A program made the position numbers and the translations under genes. This document shows, in pieces, positions 41,594-50,453 of a DNA stretch of 64,000 nt. The DNA comes from M0108 sp044228695 (lineage in GTDB: Bacteria; Pseudomonadota; Gammaproteobacteria; Chromatiales; Chromatiaceae): positions 1 to 64,000 of the forward strand of contig JBGAUK010000006.1 in the NCBI GenBank assembly GCA_044228695.1, given 5' to 3'. The number at the start of each line of letters is the position of its first letter. Positions within the stretch are counted from its first letter, which is position 1. The notes beneath the pieces were generated by a model. It saw only the letters and a program-made list of their open reading frames with translations. It did not search any database and was not told the origin of the DNA.

Positions 41594-42705
41594 GCGGCTG
41601 GCGGGGTCCAGACTGGTGTTGGGGAATGTGGATCGCCGAAGGCACGGGCACGCAACTCATCGATGCGTTGCGCCACCGGCAGTGCCATGCGCGCGTCGAA
41701 CTGGACGGAGGTCAACCGGCCGCGTCCGCTGTCCTGCCCCTTGTCGGGCTGCGCCGGGTGCCACAGGTGCAGCATGGGCAGATAGCCGTAGGGGTAGAGC
41801 CGGAGCGTCGAAACGCGCTCCCACAGCTCGTTGTCTTCACCGCCCCAACCGACGAAACTCTCGTCGAAACCGCCGATATCGAGGTAAGCCGCCTTTTCGA
41901 TTACCAGGCTGCCACCCCCGAGGGCGTTCTGCAGGATCTTCTCCGGCGCCACCATCCGACAATGATCGTGTCCCCAAATCCCCCCATCCTCCGCGCCGAC
42001 GGCCCCCGGCGTGCAGGGTGCGAACAGTGCGTCGCTGGTAGGCGGATCGAGATAGAAGATAAACCGTTTCAGGTTGACCACCTGATAGCCGCGCGAGAAG
42101 TAGCCGAGGTGCGCCAGGGCGTAGTCCTCCGGGATCGGCAAATCATTGTCGTGCAGGCAGAGGATGGGCGCACGGGCCATGCGCCCACCGACGTTGAAGG
42201 CCCAAGCGCGGCAATAAGGCATCGCCGGATGTGGCAGTCGGGTATGCACATAAGATACCCAGGCGGGCAGGGCCTGTGAGATCTCCGGCGTGGCCGACTG
42301 CTCCACCACGATCGCCTCGATGCGCACCCTGCGCTGGGCAGCGAGGCTGCCCAACGTGACCAAGAGCTGGGGCAGGCGTGCCTGCCCACGGTGACCGATG
42401 ATGAACGAGATCTGCGGCGGTTCGTCGCTCGGCGGCGGGAAGGCGGCGCATTGGAAAGAGTGCTCCTGTTCGGCTCGCCGCAGTAGGTCCAGGCCCAGAC
42501 TCGGCAATACCTGCGGGGCGTAGAGTGGCGAGGTCCACGGCCAGTCGCAGCGGACACCTGGGCCATCCGGCGCCCGCTCCAGCCGCTCGTGGCGGTTGCA
42601 GAGCCTGACCCAATGTGGGTCCCGCGCATGCATTGCCCACTGGTAGCGCGGCCAGTCCATCAGCAGTGCGCCAACCAGCGGTCGGAACGCGCCCGGTTCA
42701 ATCAT
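41590..42705 (-). CDS. Family 2 glycosyltransferase with a galactosyltransferase-like C-terminal domain
   Basis: A 371-aa GT-A enzyme starting MIEPGAFRPLVGALLMDWPR at ATG 42705; the much longer open frame overlaps another gene. ISFIIGHRGQARLPQLL opens the GT2 domain, LCLHDNDLPIPED holds the metal site, and GGFDESFVGWGGEDNELWER is the hallmark of Glyco_transf_7C (beta-galactosaminyl/galactosyltransferase) domains. It overlaps the genes on both sides by 4 bases. Confidence 0.88.
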   Translation of the reverse strand: MIEPGAFRPLVGALLMDWPRYQWAMHARDPHWVRLCNRHERLERAPDGPGVRCDWPWTSPLYAPQVLPSLGLDLLRRAEQEHSFQCAAFPPPSDEPPQISFIIGHRGQARLPQLLVTLGSLAAQRRVRIEAIVVEQSATPEISQALPAWVSYVHTRLPHPAMPYCRAWAFNVGGRMARAPILCLHDNDLPIPEDYALAHLGYFSRGYQVVNLKRFIFYLDPPTSDALFAPCTPGAVGAEDGGIWGHDHCRMVAPEKILQNALGGGSLVIEKAAYLDIGGFDESFVGWGGEDNELWERVSTLRLYPYGYLPMLHLWHPAQPDKGQDSGRGRLTSVQFDARMALPVAQRIDELRARAFGDPHSPTPVWTPPAA

Positions 42706-43226
42706 GACGGCAGGTCGACCCAGCGGTAACCGGCGCCGCCCGCGCCGGCGTTCAGGCCGCGCGCATGCGGACGAACGTCGAGCGAGTCGGTCGCCGGCCT
42801 TATGCTCTTCTCTATCTGGGGGAGGTAGAGACCTTCGCCCCGTCCGTCGGAGACCGCCCACTTCTCGACGAAGCGGCCACGATTGACCATCGAGTACTTG
42901 TCCCAGATCCGCTCGCCCTCGAACGACGTCTCTTCTGGCTTCAGCCACTCGTGCCGAAGGAATTGGTAGGGGGGCACGTTTGGCGAGATGCCGTTAATCG
43001 CTACCACCCAAGGACTGTCGAGGGAGTTGGGCAGCCCGTTGCGGAGCAGCGGAACCAAACATTCGTCGTAGCGCGGCTGGTAGGTGGTGGCGCCGACCGT
43101 CAGGTCACACGAGAGCGCGCTGTCGGCGCGGGGGCGGTACGGCCGGTGTCGGCAAAGCCGGTATTGGACCACCGATTTGATGGCAGCAAAGGGGTTGGTC
43201 GCACGATTTCCATACCCATGGTTCAT
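42702..43226 (-). CDS. Uncharacterised 174-aa protein in the glycan operon
   Basis: I do not recognise this protein. It is soluble, with no signal or TM segment. Notable parts are WVVAINGISPNVPPYQFLRH, EWLKPEETSFEGERIWDKYS and a Gly-rich end (NAGAGGAGYRWVDLPS). Its stop overlaps the ATG of the following GT2 (ATGA), and it begins 15 bases after the GT4 upstream, so it is a real operon member. A role as accessory subunit or modifying enzyme is only a guess. Confidence 0.55.
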   Translation of the reverse strand: MNHGYGNRATNPFAAIKSVVQYRLCRHRPYRPRADSALSCDLTVGATTYQPRYDECLVPLLRNGLPNSLDSPWVVAINGISPNVPPYQFLRHEWLKPEETSFEGERIWDKYSMVNRGRFVEKWAVSDGRGEGLYLPQIEKSIRPATDSLDVRPHARGLNAGAGGAGYRWVDLPS

Positions 43227-43241
43227 TGCGCGCTGAGGGCC

Positions 43242-44567
43242 TCAAGACTCATCATTTTCCAGCTGATCTACGACGGCCGAAATCTCTCCTGCCGAGACGC
43301 TATCCATCATGGCACTGCCGGTGGGCCATTCGTTGGCCCCACTGTCGTGAGGGTAGCGCCTACCAAGCACATCCCGCGCCCGCTGCGCAAGCCACGGTGA
43401 TAACCCAATCCGTGCCAGGCGGCCATCGTCGGGATGGCGGATGCGCGGCAACTGCCCGGTGGCGACCGGTCGCTCCAGGCACTGCTTGAAGGCATCGGCC
43501 CAGGCGTCGATGGCGCCTTCCTCGCTGTACCTGCCGCCCTGCGAGCGGGCAGCGGCCGCTGAAAGCCGCTCGAAGGTGGCCGGCTCCTCGACCAAGCGCA
43601 TCACGCAACTGACGGCGGCGTCGAGATCGCCAACCGGAAAGGTGAGGGCGTTCGCGCCATCGAGGAACTGCCCCTCCGCCGCGAGTCCGACAAACCGGGA
43701 GATCACTGGCACCACGCCGTGGGCCATCGCCTCGCGGGGTGCGATGGTTACTCCTTCAGTGTGGGCGAAGTGAGCGAAGAGGTCCAGGCGTGGATAGATG
43801 CGTTGGTAGAGGTCTTCGACCCCGACCCAGCCGTGCATACGCACACGCCCCTGCCGGATATCATCGGCCAGGGCCGCTCGGATCCCCTCCTCGGCGGGGC
43901 CGGAACCCACGAGGTCGAGGGTGTAGGGGAGCCCTCGCGCATTGAGCCGCTGCACGAAACCGATGAAATCCAGCGCCCGCTTCTGGCCAGGGTCTAAGCG
44001 TCCGACGTAGCCAATACGGATCGGCTCGCCCACGGCCCGAGGAATGCGCGACACCTTGGGGGCGGCGACCCCACCGGGGATGTTCACCACCCGATCCGCC
44101 GCCAGTCCCGACCAATGGATCACCCCCTGCCGAACCAACTCACCGGAGGTGACGCAGAGGTCGATGTGGTTGCGGTAGAGTCGGGCGTCGTAGAGGTAAT
44201 GGGGCTCGTAGGCCTGAATGGTCACCGCCAGGCGCGGCCAGCCGTGGCGGTGCTTGATGCGGGTGACCGCCTCGTAGGCATCGTAGACCCGTGCAATCAA
44301 CACTACATCCGGCTGCACCTTCAGGATAGACCTCTCCAGAGCCTCGATGCGCGCCTGTCGGGTCCCCTTGCCGCTCTCGTCGATAATCACGACCGGTAGA
44401 TCGGGGAATGCCTTCTGGTAGGGTTCGGGGTCGTTGTACCGGGCCCCCTTGGTTAGGCCCACCACCGGATCGATACCCCTGGAGGGAAGCTTACGCACCA
44501 GGTCCGCCACGATATTCTCGACGCCACCCTGGAGGGAGCGTGAGATGTTGCAAATTAATAGCCTCAT
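43242..44567 (-). CDS. Family 4 glycosyltransferase
   Basis: GT-B enzyme (441 aa): LLICNISRSLQGGVENIVAD, VNIPGGVAAPKVS, RIGYVGRLDPGQKRALDFIG and, at the donor site, AHTEGVTIAPREAMAHGVVP. It has an unusually long C-terminal extension (~70 residues after the fold). It resembles the GT4 at 46389 in the first lines (GGVE, ARYNDPEPYQ versus FRFHDPERYR), suggesting an old duplication. Confidence 0.9.
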   Translation of the reverse strand: MRLLICNISRSLQGGVENIVADLVRKLPSRGIDPVVGLTKGARYNDPEPYQKAFPDLPVVIIDESGKGTRQARIEALERSILKVQPDVVLIARVYDAYEAVTRIKHRHGWPRLAVTIQAYEPHYLYDARLYRNHIDLCVTSGELVRQGVIHWSGLAADRVVNIPGGVAAPKVSRIPRAVGEPIRIGYVGRLDPGQKRALDFIGFVQRLNARGLPYTLDLVGSGPAEEGIRAALADDIRQGRVRMHGWVGVEDLYQRIYPRLDLFAHFAHTEGVTIAPREAMAHGVVPVISRFVGLAAEGQFLDGANALTFPVGDLDAAVSCVMRLVEEPATFERLSAAAARSQGGRYSEEGAIDAWADAFKQCLERPVATGQLPRIRHPDDGRLARIGLSPWLAQRARDVLGRRYPHDSGANEWPTGSAMMDSVSAGEISAVVDQLENDES

Positions 44568-44675
44568 TCAGGTGAGGCCAACCGTCGAAAAACGCTTTGC
44601 TTCATTTCTAACTTGATGACTCTGTTCTCTGGTGAGGTACCATCCAGCCCTAACGCGCTCAGCCATATAGGAACG

Positions 44676-44903
44676 CTATTCCAGCCCACCAGTTATAGCA
44701 ATTTTCTCGAAATGATCCCAAAAAATCCCGTCTGTATGAACCTCCATCACTAACCCGAGGCTCATGTAAAGTATGTTGCTTAACCCTGCACCGTATTTAG
44801 CTACCACCACCAAATTGGTGATGCGTGCCTCCGCAGACAACTTGAGCGGAGGGAAGTGGTCCGCCACTACAGCAATCCGGTGGGTCCGTGTTGAAGCCGT
44901 CAC
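44676..44903 (-). pseudogene. Probable remnant of a second GT61/DUF563 glycosyltransferase
   Basis: The 75-codon frame contains LVVVAKYGAGLSNILYMSLG and LVMEVHTDG, echoing the GT61 signature VVGTHGAGLVNLVF ... KVIEI of the intact gene upstream. Its ATG overlaps that gene's stop. With no N-terminal part, it is best seen as a decayed paralogue, although a small coupled gene cannot be excluded. Confidence 0.45.
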
Positions 44904-46009
44904 AGGCCAGCACTTCCCAGAGCCTCATCAAGCTTGGCGACATCTACCTCGATATCCTCCTTCTGATGCTCCCAGGACGATGGATCGGTCGCGCCCTCGC
45001 CCATGACACAGCGATATTCGCACCCCGCGCGGGCCGCCAAGTGATGGTAGACCCAGTGACAATATCGGGGCGGCATAATTTCGATGACCTTGGTCCCCGG
45101 CTTGGCGAAGACGAGGTTCACGAGTCCCGCGCCATGGGTCCCCACCACCGCTGCGGCGCTACGGAACAGGGCAATCTGCTCGCCGAAATCCAGCTCCTCC
45201 AGTACCACCTTCTCGAAGCCGTGGGAGGCGAGGAGGCGCGTGACCGGCGCCTCGTTGCGCGTGCGCCGGAACCGCGATCGCTCACGGCTGATATAAAGGC
45301 GCCTCCGTTGATCCGATACCTCACAGGTCCAGAATCTCGCCCGGAGGTAGTCGACCATCCAATCGCGAGGAGTCCAGAACGCCTCCAGGCAGCTTGACGC
45401 CAGTACCTGCTCGCAACGCACTATCGGATGCTGATGGGATGAAACGATGCGCGAGGGCGGGATGCCCAGCCGCTCCAGGGAGTCGCGTTGAAAGGGGTAG
45501 CGGTCCTCGACATAGACCCGGTCGAACGGCTCGCCCAGCGATTCGGCGAGTCCGAACCGGCACACCACCTCTAACAGCCAGTGGAAGTAGTTGCTCTCCT
45601 GTCCGGTGGAGAGTGCCAGGGTCACGCCATCGAGCAGGCGCGGCCGAACCCAGCTCAACGGCGCCCGGTACCGCTCCAGCTCGCCGAGCTGATGGGGCGT
45701 CAGGCAGGAGACCCCTGCCAGTCGATACCCATCTCGATCGGTCACCCCCGTCAGCTTCGAGATATAGCCCCCCGCGATGCGCGCCACGAACTCAGTGGGG
45801 GCGGTATACCGGCGAGGCGCCTCGGTGGCAGGTGTCCCAATCAGGCACGCGGGTGCGGGGGTCTCCACCTCTTCTTCGGCGCGAATCACGATGCAATCGA
45901 CCGGCCTCGGCTTTGACCGGAAGGAGACTCCTCCCAGCTCCAACGAGACCTTGGGCGGCACCGCGCGGAGCAGGGTGGTCCACCCCTCCCGGACGATCTC
46001 CTTGAGCAT
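44900..46009 (-). CDS. Family 61 glycosyltransferase (DUF563)
   Basis: A 369-aa protein starting MLKEIVREGWTTLLRAVPPK at ATG 46009; the longer frame upstream is a frame-shifted acyltransferase remnant. ALSTGQESNYFHWLLEVV matches the N-terminal GT61 motif, RRLYISRERSRFRRTRNE the middle, and AAAVVGTHGAGLVNLVFAKP the C-terminal nucleotide-binding motif. GT61 enzymes include xylosyl- and GlcNAc-type transferases. Donor not predictable. Confidence 0.87.
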   Translation of the reverse strand: MLKEIVREGWTTLLRAVPPKVSLELGGVSFRSKPRPVDCIVIRAEEEVETPAPACLIGTPATEAPRRYTAPTEFVARIAGGYISKLTGVTDRDGYRLAGVSCLTPHQLGELERYRAPLSWVRPRLLDGVTLALSTGQESNYFHWLLEVVCRFGLAESLGEPFDRVYVEDRYPFQRDSLERLGIPPSRIVSSHQHPIVRCEQVLASSCLEAFWTPRDWMVDYLRARFWTCEVSDQRRRLYISRERSRFRRTRNEAPVTRLLASHGFEKVVLEELDFGEQIALFRSAAAVVGTHGAGLVNLVFAKPGTKVIEIMPPRYCHWVYHHLAARAGCEYRCVMGEGATDPSSWEHQKEDIEVDVAKLDEALGSAGL

Positions 46010-46035
46010 GCTCGATCTCAAACGACGAACCAGCC

Positions 46036-46382
46036 TCAACCTTCCGCCAACCGGCGTACACGACCGGCACCGTGGGCCATTTGGATCATCGGTGCCTCGA
46101 TGAAACGGTATGTGAGCCCCCCAGATCCAGCGCCCCGGCCAGAAAGTTGAAGAGATAGAGCCAGTACTGGAACAGGGCTGACGACCGTGGTGACCGGATA
46201 GGCCGAACTCGCCAACGGAAGGGCGATCTTGACAGCGGCGGTCTTGAAGACCTCCCCAGGCCGCCCTGGTTGGAATCACGCCCCGGTGTGAGGTGATAGA
46301 AGAACACGAGCAGGATCGCGATCGCCCGCAGCCCATCCAGGCCGGGATAGCGCGAAGCCGCCTTTTCCGAGTTGACGCCCAC
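46036..46382 (-). pseudogene. Degraded acyltransferase family 3 gene
   Basis: The 5' part reads YPGLDGLRAIAILLVFFYHL (TM1 with the active His). The 3' part, in another frame, reads LTYRFIEAPMIQMAHGAGRV and ends at the TGA 46036-46038. FIEAPM is the classic AT3 C-terminus. About 250 residues between are missing and the frame is broken. A third glycan O-acetylase was lost here. Confidence 0.8.
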
Positions 46383-46388
46383 GTGTTT

Positions 46389-47699
46389 TCAGGCCTCCTC
46401 CTTTTCGAAAGCCGCCAGGGCAGCCGAAAACTCCGCCACCTCCGCCTCGCTCACATGGCCTGCGGCGAACCAGGGCCACTCGCCATGTGCATGCCCGTGA
46501 TGGATCGGCTTGCCGAGCAGCCCCCGCAGACGATCCTCTAACCATTCCCGTACAGCCACCCGTCCCTCGTCCGCGCTATTTTGCCCAGCGACCTTGCGGG
46601 GTGGACGTCCCCGCACTTCATAGAATAGCCGCTCAGTGTCCAACACCATCCTTTCGATGGTCAGGTCGCGCTCGGCGATCTCGTGCCCCCGCTCAGCAAT
46701 TCGCGTGATATCGCCGGACTGCTGCGCCAGCTTGGCTGCTCCGATCTCCGGCCGGCCAACCGGAAAGGTGATTGCGCACTCCCCATCGATCAACACCCGC
46801 TCCAGCCGCTGCCCCCGGTATTCGCTGGAGACCACGAGCACGCCGTGAGCCATCGCCTCCCAGGCGACAATCGGGCCGGTCTCACATTCCGAAAAAATCA
46901 CCAGCGCGTCGAGTGAGGGATAGAAGTCGCCGTAGAGTCGATCCTTGGTCAACTGTCCGAGAAACTCGGCCTCCACCCCTTGGCACCGTAGGCCGTCCAT
47001 CAAGCGCTCCGTCGCATCCCCTTCGCCTGCGATCCGGATGCATAGCGCCAAGCCCAGCGCGCTTGCCTGTTCCACGAACCCCAATAGATCCAACACACGC
47101 TTTTGGCGTGTCGTTACCTTTCCGCAATAGCCGACCACCAAGGGCCGCCCCTTGGATCTGCGCCCCTCCGGCCACCCCCTCGCTGCACGCGCACCGCAGC
47201 GGATGTGGGCGACTTGGTTCCGTTCCAGTCCGCCATGCATCAGGATATACCACTGCATCAGCCGGCTGACGCAGATCACTGCGTCGATCTGATCGGCATG
47301 GTCCCGTACTGCCCGAAACGCCCAAACGCCATCCTCATGGACCGGGTAAATCAGTGCAAAGCCACCCCGCCCTGCCGCCCGAAGCGCAGCTGCCGCTGCG
47401 AAGGTGTCGTGGACCATGACCGGCACAACCACATCGGGTGCCTCGGCGGCAATGGCCTCACGTAACGCTCGCTGCCGCCGAACTGCCAGTCCCGGGATCG
47501 CCTCCGCCGTCCGTACCCGGCAGCGGCCGAGTACCGGATGGGCCGTCCGGTATCGTTCCGGGTCATGGAACCGGAAACCTTGGGTCAGCACGACCACCAC
47601 CTCGTGCCCACGTGCGCTTAGGCCCTCGATAAGGTCATCGAGCCAGCTCTCCACCCCGCCATGGATCGGAAAGCTCTTGGCGACGAATAGGATCTTCAT
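46389..47699 (-). CDS. Family 4 glycosyltransferase
   Basis: GT-B enzyme (436 aa): ILFVAKSFPIHGGVESWLDD, VVVVLTQGFRFHDPERYR, VVGYCGKVTTRQKRVLDLLG and the donor site SECETGPIVAWEAMAHGVLV. It also has a long C-terminal extension ending KEEA. Overlaps the upstream CgeB-like gene by 4 bases. Confidence 0.9.
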   Translation of the reverse strand: MKILFVAKSFPIHGGVESWLDDLIEGLSARGHEVVVVLTQGFRFHDPERYRTAHPVLGRCRVRTAEAIPGLAVRRQRALREAIAAEAPDVVVPVMVHDTFAAAAALRAAGRGGFALIYPVHEDGVWAFRAVRDHADQIDAVICVSRLMQWYILMHGGLERNQVAHIRCGARAARGWPEGRRSKGRPLVVGYCGKVTTRQKRVLDLLGFVEQASALGLALCIRIAGEGDATERLMDGLRCQGVEAEFLGQLTKDRLYGDFYPSLDALVIFSECETGPIVAWEAMAHGVLVVSSEYRGQRLERVLIDGECAITFPVGRPEIGAAKLAQQSGDITRIAERGHEIAERDLTIERMVLDTERLFYEVRGRPPRKVAGQNSADEGRVAVREWLEDRLRGLLGKPIHHGHAHGEWPWFAAGHVSEAEVAEFSAALAAFEKEEA

Positions 47700-48682
47700 G
47701 AAATCACAGATCGCTCGGCATTACCCAGGTATTCCCGGATATCCGATGCGACCGGCCCCAGTCTGGCGGTCCAGTTATGATTCATCAAGGCATGTTCCCG
47801 GGCATGCTGCCAGGGCCGCTCGTCCGCCAGCGCCTCTTCCAGCGCCTCCGAAAACTGCACGGGGCTCCGGTACTCGACGAACGGATAACCAGCAAACACT
47901 CGCTCGAACTCGCCGCTGGAGGGCTTGAAGCCGCAGACCACCGCACCGCACCGATAGGCCTCGTAGAAGCGGGCGGTGATCATCGAAACCGACCCCGTAA
48001 CCTCCGGAGAGTCGATGTTACGCGGGTGGACCACCACCACACGGGCGCGCCCCAGCAGCGCCTCGAAGGCCTCTCGTGAGCTTAGCAGGGCGGCATCCAC
48101 GGGGCCCTGGGTGACATAGCGAAATCCCCTTCGCGCGCACCAATCCCGAAAAAATGCCTCCAGGACCGAATTCGGGCGGCCGATGTTGTAGACGATCGGC
48201 TCCTTTGCTTGCTGGCGCCAGCACTGCGTCGCCGCGATCCCGGATGCCTGCGGTAGCCAGCTCACCGGGATGTCCAGCCGCCCCCTCATGTACTCGGCAG
48301 TTTGAAGGGATGAGAAGTAGACCTCGGCCACATTCCTCCAGCACCTTGCCTCCCCTTCAATGTAATCCCAGTGCGGTTCCCAGGTATCGAACAGATAGAC
48401 CCATTTGCGCCGCCGAGCGTCCTGCAGCAGATAGCGGTATTGCTTGTCGAGCCACATCGCGCAAACGAAGACATTCCGCGCCAGACCCGCATGCCTTAAG
48501 CGGCGCTCAAGGCTGGGTAGCCGGAGTCGCCGTGCCCAAGCGAATTTCGCGGGCGAATAGTCGATCCGCCGGATCTTCGCATCGAGAAGCCTCTTCAGCG
48601 CCTCTTCAAAGTCGTCGCTTACCGCCAACGAATAGTGATCCGAAACGGAGCGCATCGACAGGATCGAGACCGAATTCAACAC
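47696..48682 (-). CDS. CgeB/YkvP-like glycosyltransferase (GT1-type C-terminal domain)
   Basis: A 328-aa protein with features of the CgeB group: VYLFDTWEPHWDYIEGEARC, EVYFSSLQTAEYMRGR, SWLPQASG and a C-terminal Glyco_trans_1_2-like part, ITARFYEAYRCGAVVCGFKP ... GYPFVEYRSP. Expected to transfer a sugar in the cytoplasm. Coupled to the downstream GT4. Assignment is by pattern resemblance. Confidence 0.75.
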   Translation of the reverse strand: MLNSVSILSMRSVSDHYSLAVSDDFEEALKRLLDAKIRRIDYSPAKFAWARRLRLPSLERRLRHAGLARNVFVCAMWLDKQYRYLLQDARRRKWVYLFDTWEPHWDYIEGEARCWRNVAEVYFSSLQTAEYMRGRLDIPVSWLPQASGIAATQCWRQQAKEPIVYNIGRPNSVLEAFFRDWCARRGFRYVTQGPVDAALLSSREAFEALLGRARVVVVHPRNIDSPEVTGSVSMITARFYEAYRCGAVVCGFKPSSGEFERVFAGYPFVEYRSPVQFSEALEEALADERPWQHAREHALMNHNWTARLGPVASDIREYLGNAERSVIS

Positions 48683-49104
48683 GGAGTACTCTCTACGACA
48701 TCAGGTCGACTTCCGTTCCGCCCAAGCCGGCTGGGGGCAAAACCGGCATTGCTCTCGGCAGGCAGAAAGGACCTATCAGTGTTGATGGCGCAGTCGCTCT
48801 GCCTCGCGATTTCGTGCAACTGCGCGATCACTTTGGCAGCATGCAACGCTGCTGGATCGACTTTGTTCCCTGAAGAGTCAGCTGATCTGACCACAGATAT
48901 CCCTAAACGTGTGTACTCCTGCCTATATGTGCCGTAAATGCCCGTCGTAGCGACCCGCGCCTGCACTGGGAAGGTCCTGAGCGCATTGCCTGGACTCCGC
49001 CGCGCCAATAAGCCAAACATCGTTGTGTTTGATGATATATCCAGGCCACCAGCATCAACTTCGCCCTCGATCACTGGGTACTCAAGAGACGGTTGTTCTC
49101 CCAT
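48676..49104 (-). CDS. Uncharacterised 142-aa protein in the glycan operon
   Basis: I do not recognise it. It is soluble, without signal or TM. Composition is ordinary, with GLDISSNTTMFGLLARRSPG, VATTGIYGTYRQEYTRLGIS and AALHAAKVIAQLHEIARQSD. It overlaps the upstream GT4 by 34 bases and the downstream gene by 7, so the start may be internal. It could equally be a truncated remnant. Confidence 0.4.
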   Translation of the reverse strand: MGEQPSLEYPVIEGEVDAGGLDISSNTTMFGLLARRSPGNALRTFPVQARVATTGIYGTYRQEYTRLGISVVRSADSSGNKVDPAALHAAKVIAQLHEIARQSDCAINTDRSFLPAESNAGFAPSRLGRNGSRPDVVESTPC

Positions 49105-50453
49105 CGCCCCAGAATCTCACGGTACCAATCCAGATAGCGGTCTGTCTGCACTTCCAAGCCAAAGCGTGACCGGGCGATTTCGGTCGCGGCGGCACTCATG
49201 CGGGCGCGGCGCGCCGAATCCGCCACCAAGGCACGAATCGCCTCGGCCAGGGCCTGGGCGTCGCCGACGGGCACCAGGAGACCGTCGACATCCGCGTCGA
49301 TCTGCTCGGGGATGCCGCCCACCGCCGTGGCGATGACCGGCGTCCCGCAGGCCAGGGCCTCCAGGATGGTGTTTGGAAAGGTATCGGCGCGGGCCGCATG
49401 CAGATAGAGATCGGCGGCCTGGTAGTAGCGTGCTACCAGCCGCTGGTCCCTGGTGTGGGGGACGAATTCCAGATGCAGCTTACCGATCTGCTCGGCCGGT
49501 GCGGCCTCGCCCAAAGCGATTAGGCGCATCGGTGCCTTCGCAGTCTGCGCCAAGCAAACGATCGCCGCGCGCAAGGTAGCATAGTCCTTGAACCGATTGG
49601 CCCGGATGCCGTTGGCCGCGAACAACAGCACGGGCTCGTGGCGCGGGAGGCCCAGGGCCGCGCGGGCATCCGCCCGATTGGCGGGCCGAAAGAGGTCGGT
49701 CGGCACCCCGTTCGGGATCACCCGGCACTCGATCACGGCAGGGGCCAGGATCGACTTCATCACCCGCTCCGCCAGCCAGTGGCATGGGGTGGCCACGACG
49801 ACGCGGCTGCGGGCGTAAATCCAGCGTTTGCGTCGCCAGTTCCACGCCGTGGCATCGCGCGGCAGACCCGGATAGATGCCGATATCGGGGCACCGGCCGC
49901 AGCCGCTGCGCCAGCGCTCGCAATCGAATGAATGGGCGCAGTTACCGCTCAACAGCCAGGCATCGTGCAGGGTCAGGACCACCGGCACCTGGTGGCTCAG
50001 CGGTGCCAGACACCGCAGGTCGAAATAGCCGCCGTGTAGGTTATGCGCATGGACGATGTCCGGCTGCTCCGGCGGCAGGTTGAGCAAGGCGCGACTGGCG
50101 GGATGGTGAAAATCCTCCAGCCCATAGCGGCGCGCCAGACCCGGCCAGCCGTCGGCCAGGTCGCGCAACTCCCGGCGCAGGCGGCCGATGCCCCGCAAAC
50201 GGCCATCCCAGGGTTGCAGCCGGTTGCGCAGGCCTTGACACCACCAGGACCAACTGCCGCGCCGCGGCAGGGCGGGCTGTCCGATGGGCAGAACCTGGGC
50301 ATCCGTCGACTGCTTGCGGCCCACTGCCAGCCAGGCATCATGGCCGCGGGCGCGGTAGGCCTGGTGGAGATTCCAGGCCACCTGCTCGGCCCCGCCGCCC
50401 CAGTCAAGCGTGCTGACCTGCAGGATACCTAAGGGTCGGTCCTCAGTCGGCAA
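49071..50453 (-). CDS. Family 4 glycosyltransferase
   Basis: GT-B enzyme (460 aa). It begins LPTEDRPLGILQVSTLDWGG at TTG 50453, overlapping the deacetylase stop by 11 bases; the longer open frame is antisense-like to that gene. HAHNLHGGYFDL, VLTLHDAWLLSGNCAHSFDC, GCGRCPD (a Cys cluster common in this subgroup), VIPNGVPTDLF and ADTFPNTILEALACGTPVIA are visible. Confidence 0.9.
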   Translation of the reverse strand: MPTEDRPLGILQVSTLDWGGGAEQVAWNLHQAYRARGHDAWLAVGRKQSTDAQVLPIGQPALPRRGSWSWWCQGLRNRLQPWDGRLRGIGRLRRELRDLADGWPGLARRYGLEDFHHPASRALLNLPPEQPDIVHAHNLHGGYFDLRCLAPLSHQVPVVLTLHDAWLLSGNCAHSFDCERWRSGCGRCPDIGIYPGLPRDATAWNWRRKRWIYARSRVVVATPCHWLAERVMKSILAPAVIECRVIPNGVPTDLFRPANRADARAALGLPRHEPVLLFAANGIRANRFKDYATLRAAIVCLAQTAKAPMRLIALGEAAPAEQIGKLHLEFVPHTRDQRLVARYYQAADLYLHAARADTFPNTILEALACGTPVIATAVGGIPEQIDADVDGLLVPVGDAQALAEAIRALVADSARRARMSAAATEIARSRFGLEVQTDRYLDWYREILGRWENNRLLSTQ

